This document shows positions 54,109 to 64,000 of a stretch of 64,000 nucleotides of DNA, in pieces. The first letter of the stretch is position 1; the number at the start of each line of letters is the position of its first letter. The DNA comes from an uncultured Aquabacterium sp. Its GTDB lineage: Bacteria; Pseudomonadota; Gammaproteobacteria; Burkholderiales; Burkholderiaceae_C. The translations under genes and the position numbers were made by a program. The DNA lies in contig NZ_CAJYGK010000145.1 of the NCBI RefSeq assembly GCF_913773725.1, positions 1 through 64,000 of the forward strand, written 5' to 3'. The notes beneath the pieces were generated by a model. That model was not told the DNA's origin and made no database searches. It was given only the letters and a program-made list of their open reading frames with translations.

Positions 54109-55581
54109 TCAGATCTCCTCGTGCCAGGCCAGCCCGTCGCGCCCCAGCAAGGCGCTCGAGGCGGCCGGCCCCCAGGTGCCTGCCGTGTAGGGCTTGGGCC
54201 GCTCGGTGCTGGCCTTCCAGGCGTCCATGATGGGCTCGACCCAGCGCCACGCGGCCTCCTGCTCGTCCCGGCGCACGAACAGCGTCAGGTTGCCACGCAT
54301 CACATCCATCAGCAAGCGCTCGTAGGCCTCCAGGCGACGCGAGCGGAAGGTCTCGGCAAAGTCCAGATTCAGGTGAACCGGCTGCAGGTGCATGACGTCA
54401 CCCGGCTGCTTGGCGAGCAGGTGCAGCTCGACCTTTTCCTCGGGCTGCATGCGGATCACCATGCGGTTGGGGTTCAGGCTGTCGGCCGTCTGCCCGAAGA
54501 TGGAATGCGGCACGCTGCGGAAGTTGACGACGATCTCGGCCACGCGCTGCGGCATGCGCTTGCCGGTGCGCAGGAAAAAGGGCACGCCGGCCCAGCGCCA
54601 GGTGTCGATCTCGGCGCGCAGCGCCACGAAGGTCTCGGTGGTGCTGCCCGGCGGAATGCGTTCCTCTTCCAGGTAGCCCGGCACCGGCTTGCCAGCCGCC
54701 GCCCCGGCACGGTACTGCCCGCGCACCGTCTTCAGGCCCACATCGGCGCCGGCGATCGGGCGCAGCGCCCGCAGGATCTTGAGCTTCTCGTCGCGCACAG
54801 CGTCGGCAGAGATCGATGCAGGCGGCTCCATGGCCACGATGCACAGCAGTTGCAGCAGGTGGTTCTGCACCATGTCGCGCATGGCACCGACCTGGTCATA
54901 GAAGTCGCCGCGGGACTCGACCCCCAGCTCTTCGGCCACCGTGATCTGCACATCGCGCACCGACTCGCGCCGCCACAGCGGCTCGAACAGCGCGTTGCCG
55001 AAGCGCAGGGCCAGGAGGTTCTGCACCGGCTCCTTGCCCAGGTAGTGGTCGATCCGGTAGATCTGCTGCTCGCCGAAGAAGCCCCCCACAGCGTCGTTGA
55101 TGGCCTGCGATGACGCCAGGTCATGCCCCAGCGGCTTTTCCAGCACGACGCGGCTGTGCTCGGTGTTCAGCCCGCGCCGCGCGAGCTGCTCGCAGATCGT
55201 GGCAAACAGCCGGGGCGCCGTGGACAGGTAGAACACCCGCTCGCGCTGGGGTGCGCCGAGCAGCATCGCGGCCAGCTCATCGTAGGACGCCGAATCGGTG
55301 GCGTCGACACACGTGTAGTCGAGCAAGCCGGCAAAGCGGTCCCAGGCGCCGGCGTCGAAGCCCTTGCCAAGACAGGCCGCCACGCGCTGCTGCGCCAGGG
55401 CCTGGAAGCCGGCACGGTCGAGCGGCTCTCGGGCCACACCGATCACGCGCAGGCGGGCCGGCAGCAGTTCGTCCTGCTGCAGGCGCATCAAGGCCGGCAA
55501 CAGCTTGCGCATCGCCAGGTCGCCCGTGCCTCCGAAGATGACCAGGTCCAGTTCGGGGGCGGCGTGCAGTCGTGTACCCAT
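54109..55581 (-). CDS. zwf: Glucose-6-phosphate dehydrogenase
   Basis: The 490-aa enzyme oxidises glucose-6-phosphate to 6-phosphogluconolactone with NADP. The Rossmann motif is [20 protein letters not shown], and the active-site RIDHYLGKE block is complete. ATG 55581 has GAGGA about 5 bases upstream. It leads the zwf-pgl-glk transcript, with a HexR-type operator 26 bases before the start, and is divergent from edd. Confidence 0.96.
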   Translation of the reverse strand: MGTRLHAAPELDLVIFGGTGDLAMRKLLPALMRLQQDELLPARLRVIGVAREPLDRAGFQALAQQRVAACLGKGFDAGAWDRFAGLLDYTCVDATDSASYDELAAMLLGAPQRERVFYLSTAPRLFATICEQLARRGLNTEHSRVVLEKPLGHDLASSQAINDAVGGFFGEQQIYRIDHYLGKEPVQNLLALRFGNALFEPLWRRESVRDVQITVAEELGVESRGDFYDQVGAMRDMVQNHLLQLLCIVAMEPPASISADAVRDEKLKILRALRPIAGADVGLKTVRGQYRAGAAAGKPVPGYLEEERIPPGSTTETFVALRAEIDTWRWAGVPFFLRTGKRMPQRVAEIVVNFRSVPHSIFGQTADSLNPNRMVIRMQPEEKVELHLLAKQPGDVMHLQPVHLNLDFAETFRSRRLEAYERLLMDVMRGNLTLFVRRDEQEAAWRWVEPIMDAWKASTERPKPYTAGTWGPAASSALLGRDGLAWHEEI

Positions 55582-55606
55582 GCTTCCTCAGATCGGCGTC
55601 AAAACT

Positions 55607-55621
55607 TGTAGTAATACTACT
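55607..55621. promoter_or_regulatory. HexR-type operator upstream of zwf
   Basis: TGTAGTAATACTACT matches the HexR consensus TGTARTNNNAYTACA with only the last base different. It is placed 26-40 bases before the zwf start, suited to repression. Confidence 0.75.
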
Positions 55622-55729
55622 TCATGAGCCATGAACACGCCACCCTGCAAATTGCGGGTTAACCCTCAGAGCCAGCCACATCAATGCGTTAACAGTACGG
55701 GCAAACACCACAGACGCTATCCAAGCGTG

Positions 55730-55744
55730 TGAAATTTCGCTACA
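55730..55744. promoter_or_regulatory. Degenerate HexR-type site upstream of edd
   Basis: TGAAATTTCGCTACA differs from TGTARTNNNAYTACA at two fixed positions. It lies 35-49 bases upstream of the edd start and may give co-control of both divergent operons. Confidence 0.4.
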
Positions 55745-55778
55745 TTGTGAGCTCTGCCAGCCAACGCGTCCTTTCACC

Positions 55779-57623
<1,845 letters not shown>

Positions 57624-57671
57624 CCGCGCCCGCTCGCTCATTCACTGATCCTCGCCTCGAAAGACACGACG

Positions 57672-58313
57672 ATGCCCAATCTGAACCCTGGCCTTTCCTC
57701 GTTCATGCGCCTCAGCCCGGTGATCCCCGTGCTGGTGATCGACCGCACCGAAGACGCCGTGCCGCTGGGCCGTGCACTGGTCGATGGCGGCCTCAAGGTG
57801 CTGGAGATCACGCTGCGCACGCCGAACGCGCTGGACGTGATCCGCGAGATCGCCAACCATGTCGAAGGCGCCGTGGTGGCAGCCGGCACCGTGACCACAC
57901 CCGCCCAATGGGAAGCGGCCGCCGAAGCCGGCGCGCAGTTCATGGTGTCTCCGGGCCTGACGCCCGCCCTGATCGAGCACGCGCAACAGGCCGCGACCGG
58001 CCTGTTGCCCGGTGTGGCCACGGCATCGGAACTGATGATCGCCCTTGATGGCGGCTTCACCAACTTCAAGTTCTTCCCGGCCCAGCAGGCGGGCGGATCG
58101 GGCATGCTCAAGGCACTGGGGGGGCCGTTCGCCGACGCACTGTTCTGCCCGACGGGCGGCATCACCGTCGAGACTGCGCCTCAGTTCCTGAGCCTGCCGA
58201 ACGTGGCCTGTGTGGGTGGCTCGTGGCTGGCGCCGGCTCCGCTGGTCAAAGCCGGCGACTGGGCCGCCATCCGCGATCTGGCGCGCGCAGCCTCTGCCCT
58301 GAAGCCCGCTTGA
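57672..58313 (+). CDS. eda: KDPG aldolase
   Basis: The 213-aa class I aldolase splits KDPG into pyruvate and glyceraldehyde-3-phosphate. The Schiff-base Lys is in [11 protein letters not shown] and the catalytic Glu in [12 protein letters not shown], with FCPTGGIT near the phosphate site. It is in one operon with edd and is followed by a strong terminator at 58383. Confidence 0.96.
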   Translation: MPNLNPGLSSFMRLSPVIPVLVIDRTEDAVPLGRALVDGGLKVLEITLRTPNALDVIREIANHVEGAVVAAGTVTTPAQWEAAAEAGAQFMVSPGLTPALIEHAQQAATGLLPGVATASELMIALDGGFTNFKFFPAQQAGGSGMLKALGGPFADALFCPTGGITVETAPQFLSLPNVACVGGSWLAPAPLVKAGDWAAIRDLARAASALKPA

Positions 58314-58382
58314 AACCGGCCTGACACGCCTTCCTGCATCTGGTGTTGTATGGGGTCAGCGCCCCGCGCGGCGCGACTTTTT

Positions 58383-58418
58383 GACCGACCCGGCCCCGCG
58401 CCCGGTCGGTCTTTTTTT
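58383..58418 (+). terminator. Intrinsic terminator after eda
   Basis: GACCGACC pairs with GGTCGGTC (8-bp stem, GC-rich loop) and is followed by TTTTTTT. It ends the edd-eda transcript 70 bases after the stop. Confidence 0.88.
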
Positions 58419-58424
58419 GCCCGG

Positions 58425-60308
58425 TCAGCGCGCGTGCGAGATCCACGCGGCCGCATCCTCACGCAGGCCGAACGGCGACTTCACGGCACCCGGCCGCTGC
58501 ATGGCTACGCCCACCGCCAGCACGTCGATCATCAGCAAGTGCAGGATGCGCGAGACCATCGAGAGCTGCTCCGTGCGGCCTTCGACATGGTCGACCGCCA
58601 GGGTGACGGTGGCACGGCGGGCCAGCGGTGAGTCGCTGGCCGTGATGGCCACCACGGTGGCGCCTGCGTTCAGGGCCTTGTCGACCGCGTGGATGAGGTC
58701 GGGCATGGCACCCGACCGGGACACCGCGACCACCACGTCGCCAGGCCCCAGCAGGTCGGCAGCCATGGCCTGCAGGGCGCTGTCGGCATGGGCCATGGCA
58801 GGAATGCCGAAGCGCAGGAACTTGTACTGGCCATCCACCGCCACGATGTGCGAGTTGCCGACGCCGTGGAACTCCACGCGGCGCGCCTGCCGAAGCAGCT
58901 CGATCGCCCGCCCAACGGCCTGCCCATTGAGCCCGTCACGCAACTTCACGATGGCCGACACCGTGTTGTCCAGCACCTTGGCCGACAGATCCGGTGCCGC
59001 GTCGTCCACCCGGACCTGGCTGTGACGCAGCGGAATGGTGCCCGTCAGCCCCGAGGCCAGCTTCAGCTTGAAGTCGGAGAGGCCCTCGAAGCCCAGGCTG
59101 CGGCAGAAACGGATCACGGTGGGCTGACTCACCTCGGCCTGGCGAGCGATCTCGGCCACCGGCTCGTTCATGAAGGCCCGTGGATGGGCCAGCAGGTGAT
59201 CGGCCACACGCTGCTCGGCGCGGCTCAGTTCATCCCGCAGGACCTTGATGCGCGCGATCAGCCCGCCGTCATGCGCAGCTGCATGCTCGCGCACATGATG
59301 GGTCAGCAGCACAGCCAGGCCCGTGAACACAGGCCAGGGCGCGGTCACCAGCACGGTGGGCACCGCCGCCAGCCAGGACGAGAAACGGCCTTTGGCTTCG
59401 AAGCGCTCGCGGAAGCCCGAGGCGGCCAACAACGGACCCATGCGGGGCAGCAGATCCCCGCCCAGATAGACACCGCCGACAGCCCCCAGCATCAGGGCCA
59501 CATCGGCCGACACCGTGCCCAGCATGCGCCCGAACACGGCCACGGCTGCAGCGCTGCGGGCGTCCCCGGCGTGGGCCTGGTCGATCAACGCCGTGGCCTC
59601 CGGAGCCTCGGGCGCGCCAGTGCCTGCATGCGGCGTGCTCCGATCCGGCCGGGGCGGCTCCCCACGCGGCCCCAGCGTCTGCCAGATGAAGCGCAACCCG
59701 TCGGCCGACACCAATCGCTCGGCCGACACGTGGGGCCAGCGGCGCCAGGCAGCCTGCAGGATGGCGAGCTCAGTGTCGTCCGCTGGGGCGAAGCTGATGT
59801 GCCCCCCCTCGCTGCCCAGCGTGATGCGGCGGTCGTCTGCCGGAATCAGACCCGACACGCCCAGCCCCTCACCGGGGCCGATGAGGCCGATCACCCCACC
59901 GGGCTGCGCGCGCCCGCCTCCCAGAGGCTGACAGGCGGACTCAGGCAGATGAGGCAAGGCCATGGCCAGTGCGGTGAAGTCGTTGACCACCAGCAGGGTG
60001 TCCAAACCCAGTGCCTCGCGCAGGGCCGCCACGGAGAAGCGCCAACCCTTGTGCGTCAGCACCACCTCGTCCCCCTGCACCGTGCCTGCCACGGCCAGGG
60101 CCAGATGCCGCAAGGTCGGCCCCTGCCGGCCGGCCCGTTCAACCCAACCGGCTTTCAGCGCCTGCGCCAACTGCGCCGGCCCCGAGCAGCTGCGCTGGCT
60201 CACCACTGGCAGGCCACCTTCGGTCTGTCCATCGGGGCGACACAGACACAGGCGACCGGCAGGGTCCAGCAGGGCAAGCAGACGAGTGTCGTCCATGGAC
60301 AAAGGCAT
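58425..60308 (-). CDS. HexR/RpiR regulator fused to degenerate glucokinase domain
   Basis: The 627-aa protein is a fusion. Residues about 1-350 match glucokinase (LVVNDFTALAMALP, LIGPGEGLGVSGLI, SEGGHISFAPADDTE), but the phosphate-binding GDxGGTNxR motif is replaced by ALLDPAGRLCLC. From about 355 an RpiR-type helix-turn-helix (RAFMNEPVAEIARQAEVSQPTVIRFCRSLG) is followed by a SIS sugar-phosphate domain (VEFHGVGNSHIVAVDGQYKFL; VAVSRSGAMPD) like HexR. The regulator probably controls the edd/zwf operons, sensing KDPG. Burkholderia have an annotated intact-looking glk-HexR fusion, so the fusion itself is known. ATG 60308 is used; 60296 or 60401 are possible. Confidence 0.87.
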   Translation of the reverse strand: MPLSMDDTRLLALLDPAGRLCLCRPDGQTEGGLPVVSQRSCSGPAQLAQALKAGWVERAGRQGPTLRHLALAVAGTVQGDEVVLTHKGWRFSVAALREALGLDTLLVVNDFTALAMALPHLPESACQPLGGGRAQPGGVIGLIGPGEGLGVSGLIPADDRRITLGSEGGHISFAPADDTELAILQAAWRRWPHVSAERLVSADGLRFIWQTLGPRGEPPRPDRSTPHAGTGAPEAPEATALIDQAHAGDARSAAAVAVFGRMLGTVSADVALMLGAVGGVYLGGDLLPRMGPLLAASGFRERFEAKGRFSSWLAAVPTVLVTAPWPVFTGLAVLLTHHVREHAAAHDGGLIARIKVLRDELSRAEQRVADHLLAHPRAFMNEPVAEIARQAEVSQPTVIRFCRSLGFEGLSDFKLKLASGLTGTIPLRHSQVRVDDAAPDLSAKVLDNTVSAIVKLRDGLNGQAVGRAIELLRQARRVEFHGVGNSHIVAVDGQYKFLRFGIPAMAHADSALQAMAADLLGPGDVVVAVSRSGAMPDLIHAVDKALNAGATVVAITASDSPLARRATVTLAVDHVEGRTEQLSMVSRILHLLMIDVLAVGVAMQRPGAVKSPFGLREDAAAWISHAR

Positions 60309-60611
60309 TCGACGGGATGGGAGACCGACCTCGTGCAGAGGCGCGTCGGACCCGGATGGCAGAAAGCGCGACACGGCATCCACGCAGGGGCGGCGTGTCA
60401 CCGAGTCATGCAGCCCAGTATAGGTGAGCGCCTTCTCTTCCCACCCGGTCCGGGGGGGGAGCCATGCAATCCCTTAGGCGAACGCCCGTTCATCTGACTT
60501 AGCCTGTCGTCAACCTGATACACGCGCTCCGATGCACGTCAACCACGCTCCGTTCAGCCCCATGAGCCGGACGCGGTGCGGCCGGCAGCCGACCTACCCC
60601 GCAGTGACACC
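60309..60611. other. Intergenic region between divergent regulator and efflux operon
   Basis: About 300 bases, high GC, with a G-run of about eight (near 60452-60460). The promoters of the HexR fusion gene and the ABC efflux operon should be here. I see no clear operator or promoter by eye. Confidence 0.35.
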
Positions 60612-61844
60612 ATGACCGACGCAGCCGCCCCCTCCGCCCTGGCCCGACTGAAGATCGACCGCAGCGCGCAGGCGACGGCCCGGCGAGGCCCCGCGCTCCT
60701 GCCCTGGGTCGTCGCAGCCGGCATCAGCCTGGCCGCGGCCGGCGCCTGGGCGCTGTATCCGCGCACCGTGCCGGTCACGGCCACGTCGGTCGTGCAGAGC
60801 ACCCCGTCGCAACAGTATGTGCAGCTCACGGCAGCCGGCTACGTCGTGGCCCAACGGCGGGCCGCTGTGTCGTCCAAGGCCTCGGGCCGCCTGATCGAGC
60901 TGAACGTGCGCGAGGGCTCGCAGGTGCAGAAGGGCCAGCTGCTGGCCCGGCTCGACGCCAGCGACATCCAGGCCACCATCCTGGCCGCCGAGGCGGCCGT
61001 GCACCAGGCCGAAGCCAACCACAAGCAGGCCACGGTGCAGCTCATCAACGCGCGTGCCGAAACCGCGCGCACCCGCAGCCTCGAGTCCCAAGGCTTTGTC
61101 TCGGGGCAGATGGTCGACAACGTCGTGGCCAAGAACAAGGCCGTGTTCGCCCAGGTGGCCGCCGCAGAAGCCGCGCTGGCGCAGGCGCGCGCCCAGCTCA
61201 AGGCCCAGAAGGTGGCGCTGGACTACACCGAAATCCGCGCGCCCTTCGACGGGGTGGTGCTGGTGAAGAACGCCAACGTCGGCGACATCATCCTGCCGAT
61301 GTCGAGCGCAGCGGGCGCCCAGGGTGCGGTGGTCACCATGGCCGACATGAGCACCCTCGAGGTCGAGGCCGATGTGTCGGAAGGCAACCTGTCGAAGGCC
61401 CGTCCCGGTCAACCGGTCGAGATCACGCTGGACGCCCTGCCCGGCACCCGCTTCCGCGGGCAGGTGGTCGGCATCGTCCCCACGGTGGACCGAGCCAAGG
61501 CCACCGTCATGACCAAGATCCGCTTCGACCAGCTCGACCCGCGCGTGCTGCCCGAGATGAGCGCCAAGGTCGCCTTCCTGTCCAAGGCCATCACCGAGGC
61601 CGATCAGCAACCGGTGACGGCTGTGCCCGCCACCGCCATCACCGAACGCGATGGACAGAGCGTGGTCTGGCGCCTGCAGGGCCAGGGCGAGGCCAGCACG
61701 GTCGAGGCCGTGGCCGTCAAGCCCGGACGCCAGCTGGGTGACCTGCGCGAAGTGGCCGGGGCCATCAAGCCGGGGGACAAGATCGTGGTCACACCGCCCG
61801 CGCGTCTCAAGGACGGCGCTCGCGTCGCGCTGAGCACCTCCTGA
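60612..61844 (+). CDS. MacA-like periplasmic adaptor of ABC efflux
   Basis: The 410-aa membrane-fusion protein has one N-terminal transmembrane helix (LLPWVVAAGISLAAAGAWAL), lipoyl halves (SSKASGRLIELNVREGSQVQKGQLLARL and IRAPFDGVVLVKNANVGDII), an alpha hairpin (RSLESQGFVSGQMVDNVV) and beta domains. ATG 60612 is preferred to the track start 12 codons earlier. It begins a four-gene operon with an ATPase and two permeases. Confidence 0.88.
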   Translation: MTDAAAPSALARLKIDRSAQATARRGPALLPWVVAAGISLAAAGAWALYPRTVPVTATSVVQSTPSQQYVQLTAAGYVVAQRRAAVSSKASGRLIELNVREGSQVQKGQLLARLDASDIQATILAAEAAVHQAEANHKQATVQLINARAETARTRSLESQGFVSGQMVDNVVAKNKAVFAQVAAAEAALAQARAQLKAQKVALDYTEIRAPFDGVVLVKNANVGDIILPMSSAAGAQGAVVTMADMSTLEVEADVSEGNLSKARPGQPVEITLDALPGTRFRGQVVGIVPTVDRAKATVMTKIRFDQLDPRVLPEMSAKVAFLSKAITEADQQPVTAVPATAITERDGQSVVWRLQGQGEASTVEAVAVKPGRQLGDLREVAGAIKPGDKIVVTPPARLKDGARVALSTS

Positions 61845-61865
61845 CCGCGCGCGAGGCCGTTCACC

Positions 61866-62573
61866 ATGCAGTCCCCGAAACGTGAACCGGTGATCCGCAT
61901 CGATCACCTCAGCAAGACCTACACCCGCGGCGGGCAGCCCATTCCTGTGCTGCGCGACATCAACCTCGAGGTGACGGAAGCCGAGTTCGTCTCGCTGATG
62001 GGCCCCAGCGGCTCGGGCAAGAGCACGCTGCTCAACCTCATTGCCGGCATCGACCAGCCCAGCAGCGGCACCATCGCCATCAACGGGGTCGACATCGCCA
62101 CGTTGGATGAAACGGCCCTGGCCGACTGGCGCGCCGCCAACGTCGGCTTCATCTTCCAGTTCTACAACCTGATGCCGGTGCTGACGGCGTACGAAAACGT
62201 CGAGCTGCCGCTGCTGCTGACCCACCTGAGCCGCAAGCAGCGCAAGGCCCACGTCGAGGCGGCCCTGGAGATGGTGCGCCTGGCCGACCGCATGGACCAC
62301 TACCCGAACGAGCTGTCCGGCGGGCAACAGCAGCGCGTGGCCATTGCCCGCGCGCTGGTGACCGACCCGACGCTGATCGTGGCCGACGAGCCCACGGGCG
62401 ACCTGGACCGCGCCACTGGCGAAGAGGTGCTGGCCCTGATGGACGAGCTGCACCGTGATCTGGGCAAGACCATCGTGATGGTGACGCACGACCCCAAGGC
62501 CGCGGCCCGCGCCAGCCGCATGATCCACCTCGAGAAGGGCGTGCTGGTCAGCGACCCGGCCGAGGCCCACTGA
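61866..62573 (+). CDS. ABC transporter ATP-binding protein (MacB/LolD type)
   Basis: The 235-aa ATPase has Walker A ([16 protein letters not shown]), signature [15 protein letters not shown], Walker [13 protein letters not shown] and H-loop VMVTHD. This short form belongs to the MacB/LolD/FtsE group and pairs with separate FtsX-like permeases. It lies 21 bases after the adaptor gene. Confidence 0.93.
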   Translation: MQSPKREPVIRIDHLSKTYTRGGQPIPVLRDINLEVTEAEFVSLMGPSGSGKSTLLNLIAGIDQPSSGTIAINGVDIATLDETALADWRAANVGFIFQFYNLMPVLTAYENVELPLLLTHLSRKQRKAHVEAALEMVRLADRMDHYPNELSGGQQQRVAIARALVTDPTLIVADEPTGDLDRATGEEVLALMDELHRDLGKTIVMVTHDPKAAARASRMIHLEKGVLVSDPAEAH

Positions 62574-62585
62574 ACCGGGCCGCCG

Positions 62586-63746
62586 ATGTTCCTGTTCAAG
62601 CTGCTGCTGAAGAACGCCTTCCGGCACAAGCTGCGCACGCTGCTGACCATGGTGGGCCTGATCGTGGCCATCAGCGCCTTCGGGCTGCTGCGCACCATCG
62701 TCGATGCCTGGTATGCGGGCGTGGACGCAACCTCGAGCACGCGGCTCATCACGCGCAGCGCCATCTCGGTGGGCTACCCGCTGCCGCTGTACTACGCCGA
62801 GCGCATCCGCAAGATCGAGGGCGTCACGCACGTGACCTGGGCCAACTGGTTCGGTGGCATCTACATCGACCGCAAGAACTTCTTCGCGCGCTTTGCCGTG
62901 GACGGACCCAGCTACTTCGCGCTCTACCCGGAGTACCGCGTCAGCGACGAGCAGCAGCTCGCCTTCCTGGCCGACCGTCAGGGCGCCATTGTGGGCCGCA
63001 AGACGGCGCAGCGCTTTGGCTGGCAGGTGGGTGACACCATCCCGCTGCAGGGCAACATCTACCCTGGCAACTGGAACTTCACGATCCGCGGCATCTACAC
63101 CGGTGCCGACGCCCGCACCGACGAAACACTGATGCTGATGCACTGGTCGCTGCTGGCCGAAAGCGTGCGCAAGCGCGTGGGCTCGGCCCAGGCCAACCAG
63201 GTGGGCCTGTATGTGGTGGGCATCAAAGACCCAAATCGCGCCGCCGCCATCTCGCAGGAGATCGACGCCCTGTTCAAGAACTCCGGCGCCGAGACCCGCA
63301 CCGAAACGGAGAAGTCCTTCCAGCTCGGCATCGTGGCCATGAGCCAGGCGGTGCTGATGGCCATCCGCGCGGTGAGCTTTGTCGTCATCCTCATCATCAT
63401 GGCTGTGATGGCCAACACCATGACCATGACCGCGCGCGAGCGCCTGGCCGAATACGCGACGCTCAAGGCCCTGGGCTTTTCGCCGGCCTTCGTGGTCAAG
63501 CTGCTGTTTGGTGAGAGCCTGATGATCGCGGCCATCGGCGGGGCCATCGGCATCGCAGCGACCTTCCCGCTGGCCAGCGCCTTCCTGTCGCAGACCCAGC
63601 AGCTGTTCAAGGTCTTCGAGATCTCGCAGGAAACCATGCTGATCCAGGCCGGCGCCGCCCTGGTGGTCGGGCTGATTGCGGCCGCCTGGCCCGCCTGGAA
63701 GATGTCGCGCATCGACATCGTGCAAGGCCTGCGCCACGTTGCCTGA
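62586..63746 (+). CDS. ABC transporter permease (FtsX/MacB-like)
   Basis: The 386-aa permease has TM1 near 17-37 ([20 protein letters not shown]), a periplasmic domain of about 220 residues, and three C-terminal helices ([54 protein letters not shown]). It works with the upstream ATPase and a second permease downstream. ATG 62586 is 12 bases after the ATPase stop. Confidence 0.92.
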   Translation: MFLFKLLLKNAFRHKLRTLLTMVGLIVAISAFGLLRTIVDAWYAGVDATSSTRLITRSAISVGYPLPLYYAERIRKIEGVTHVTWANWFGGIYIDRKNFFARFAVDGPSYFALYPEYRVSDEQQLAFLADRQGAIVGRKTAQRFGWQVGDTIPLQGNIYPGNWNFTIRGIYTGADARTDETLMLMHWSLLAESVRKRVGSAQANQVGLYVVGIKDPNRAAAISQEIDALFKNSGAETRTETEKSFQLGIVAMSQAVLMAIRAVSFVVILIIMAVMANTMTMTARERLAEYATLKALGFSPAFVVKLLFGESLMIAAIGGAIGIAATFPLASAFLSQTQQLFKVFEISQETMLIQAGAALVVGLIAAAWPAWKMSRIDIVQGLRHVA

Positions 63747-63755
63747 CGCCTCCTC

Positions 63756-64000
63756 ATGCGCGCCATCCCCCTCTCCTACGTGATGCGCAACCTCTGGGTG
63801 CGCCGCGTCACCACCGCCCTGACGGCCGGCGGCATGGCCCTGGTCGTGTTCGTGTTCGCCACCGTGCTGATGATGAGCGAGGGCATCAACGAGACCATGG
63901 TGGCCACCGGCCAGCTCGACAACGTCATCGTGCTGCGCAAGGGCGCGGGCACCGAGATCAACTCGGCCATCACCCGCGATCAGGCCGCCGCCATCGAGGC
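63756..64000 (+). CDS. Second ABC transporter permease, partial at right edge
   Basis: The start MRAIPLSYVMRNLWVRRVTT is followed by a hydrophobic segment (GGMALVVFVFATVLMM) and the beginning of a periplasmic domain; about 82 residues are visible before the window ends. It is not in the ORF track because the frame is open. It starts 9 bases after the previous permease, and is a probable heterodimer partner of it. Confidence 0.85.
   Translation, partial: MRAIPLSYVMRNLWVRRVTTALTAGGMALVVFVFATVLMMSEGINETMVATGQLDNVIVLRKGAGTEINSAITRDQAAAIE

Noticed and set aside
60594-63737. 1047-aa minus-strand ORF over the ABC efflux operon
   Set aside because: Shadow of three conserved plus-strand genes; very His/Gly/Arg-rich translation without any family pattern.

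Overview
The window is about 64 kb of high-GC chromosome that looks like a betaproteobacterium of the order Burkholderiales, most likely an environmental lineage near Aquabacterium, Leptothrix or Roseateles. The pointers are gene content and order: holC-pepA divergent from lptFG, a CysB-type regulator after a CbiX-like protein, a HexR/glucokinase fusion, an Entner-Doudoroff cluster, a PEP-CTERM protein and a phasin. Genus is inference; no 16S gene is present.

Layout. 1-5065: a CzcCB-like RND efflux operon running off the left edge, divergent from an OmpR-type response regulator / histidine kinase pair and a small exported protein. 5090-6019: a lipoprotein of unknown function. 6311-10865: a 4.5 kb AT-rich integrative mobilizable element in the 3' end of tRNA-Ser(GGA). 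It carries a tyrosine integrase, a MobV/Pre relaxase, two unknown small proteins, a candidate oriT and a roughly 0.5 kb hairpin-rich noncoding stretch. 10966-25784: housekeeping genes (LivK-like binding protein, holC, pepA, lptF, lptG, cbiX-like, cysB, a FimV-like protein, enoyl-CoA hydratase), a PEP-CTERM protein, a PAS chemoreceptor, a phasin-like protein and CsbD. 25840-33822: tRNA-Pro, hrpA, a diguanylate cyclase, argA, yggX and a membrane protein. 33848-48972: an alpha-E / circularly permuted ATP-grasp / transglutaminase gene set in two blocks, with an RND pump and a hydroxypyruvate-isomerase-like gene between them. 49101-52176: a DesT-like TetR repressor divergent from a ferredoxin-reductase plus desaturase operon. 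52258-60308: zwf-pgl-glk divergent from edd-eda, with HexR-type operators between them and a HexR regulator fused to a degenerate glucokinase domain. 60612-64000: a MacA/MacB-type ABC efflux operon running off the right edge.

How the genes work together. The sugar cluster encodes a complete glucose to pyruvate plus glyceraldehyde-3-phosphate route (glk, zwf, pgl, edd, eda) under a plausible HexR switch, but pgl carries an apparent one-base frameshift. The desaturase operon is a self-contained redox pair with its own repressor. The ATP-grasp/alpha-E/transglutaminase set is a widespread but biochemically obscure group thought to make or process an unusual peptide. The most unusual region is the mobile element, particularly its structured noncoding segment; from memory parts of that segment recall IscB-associated HEARO/omega RNA, but no IscB-like protein is encoded in the window. 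Many long antisense ORFs in the supplied track are shadows caused by high GC and were left out.
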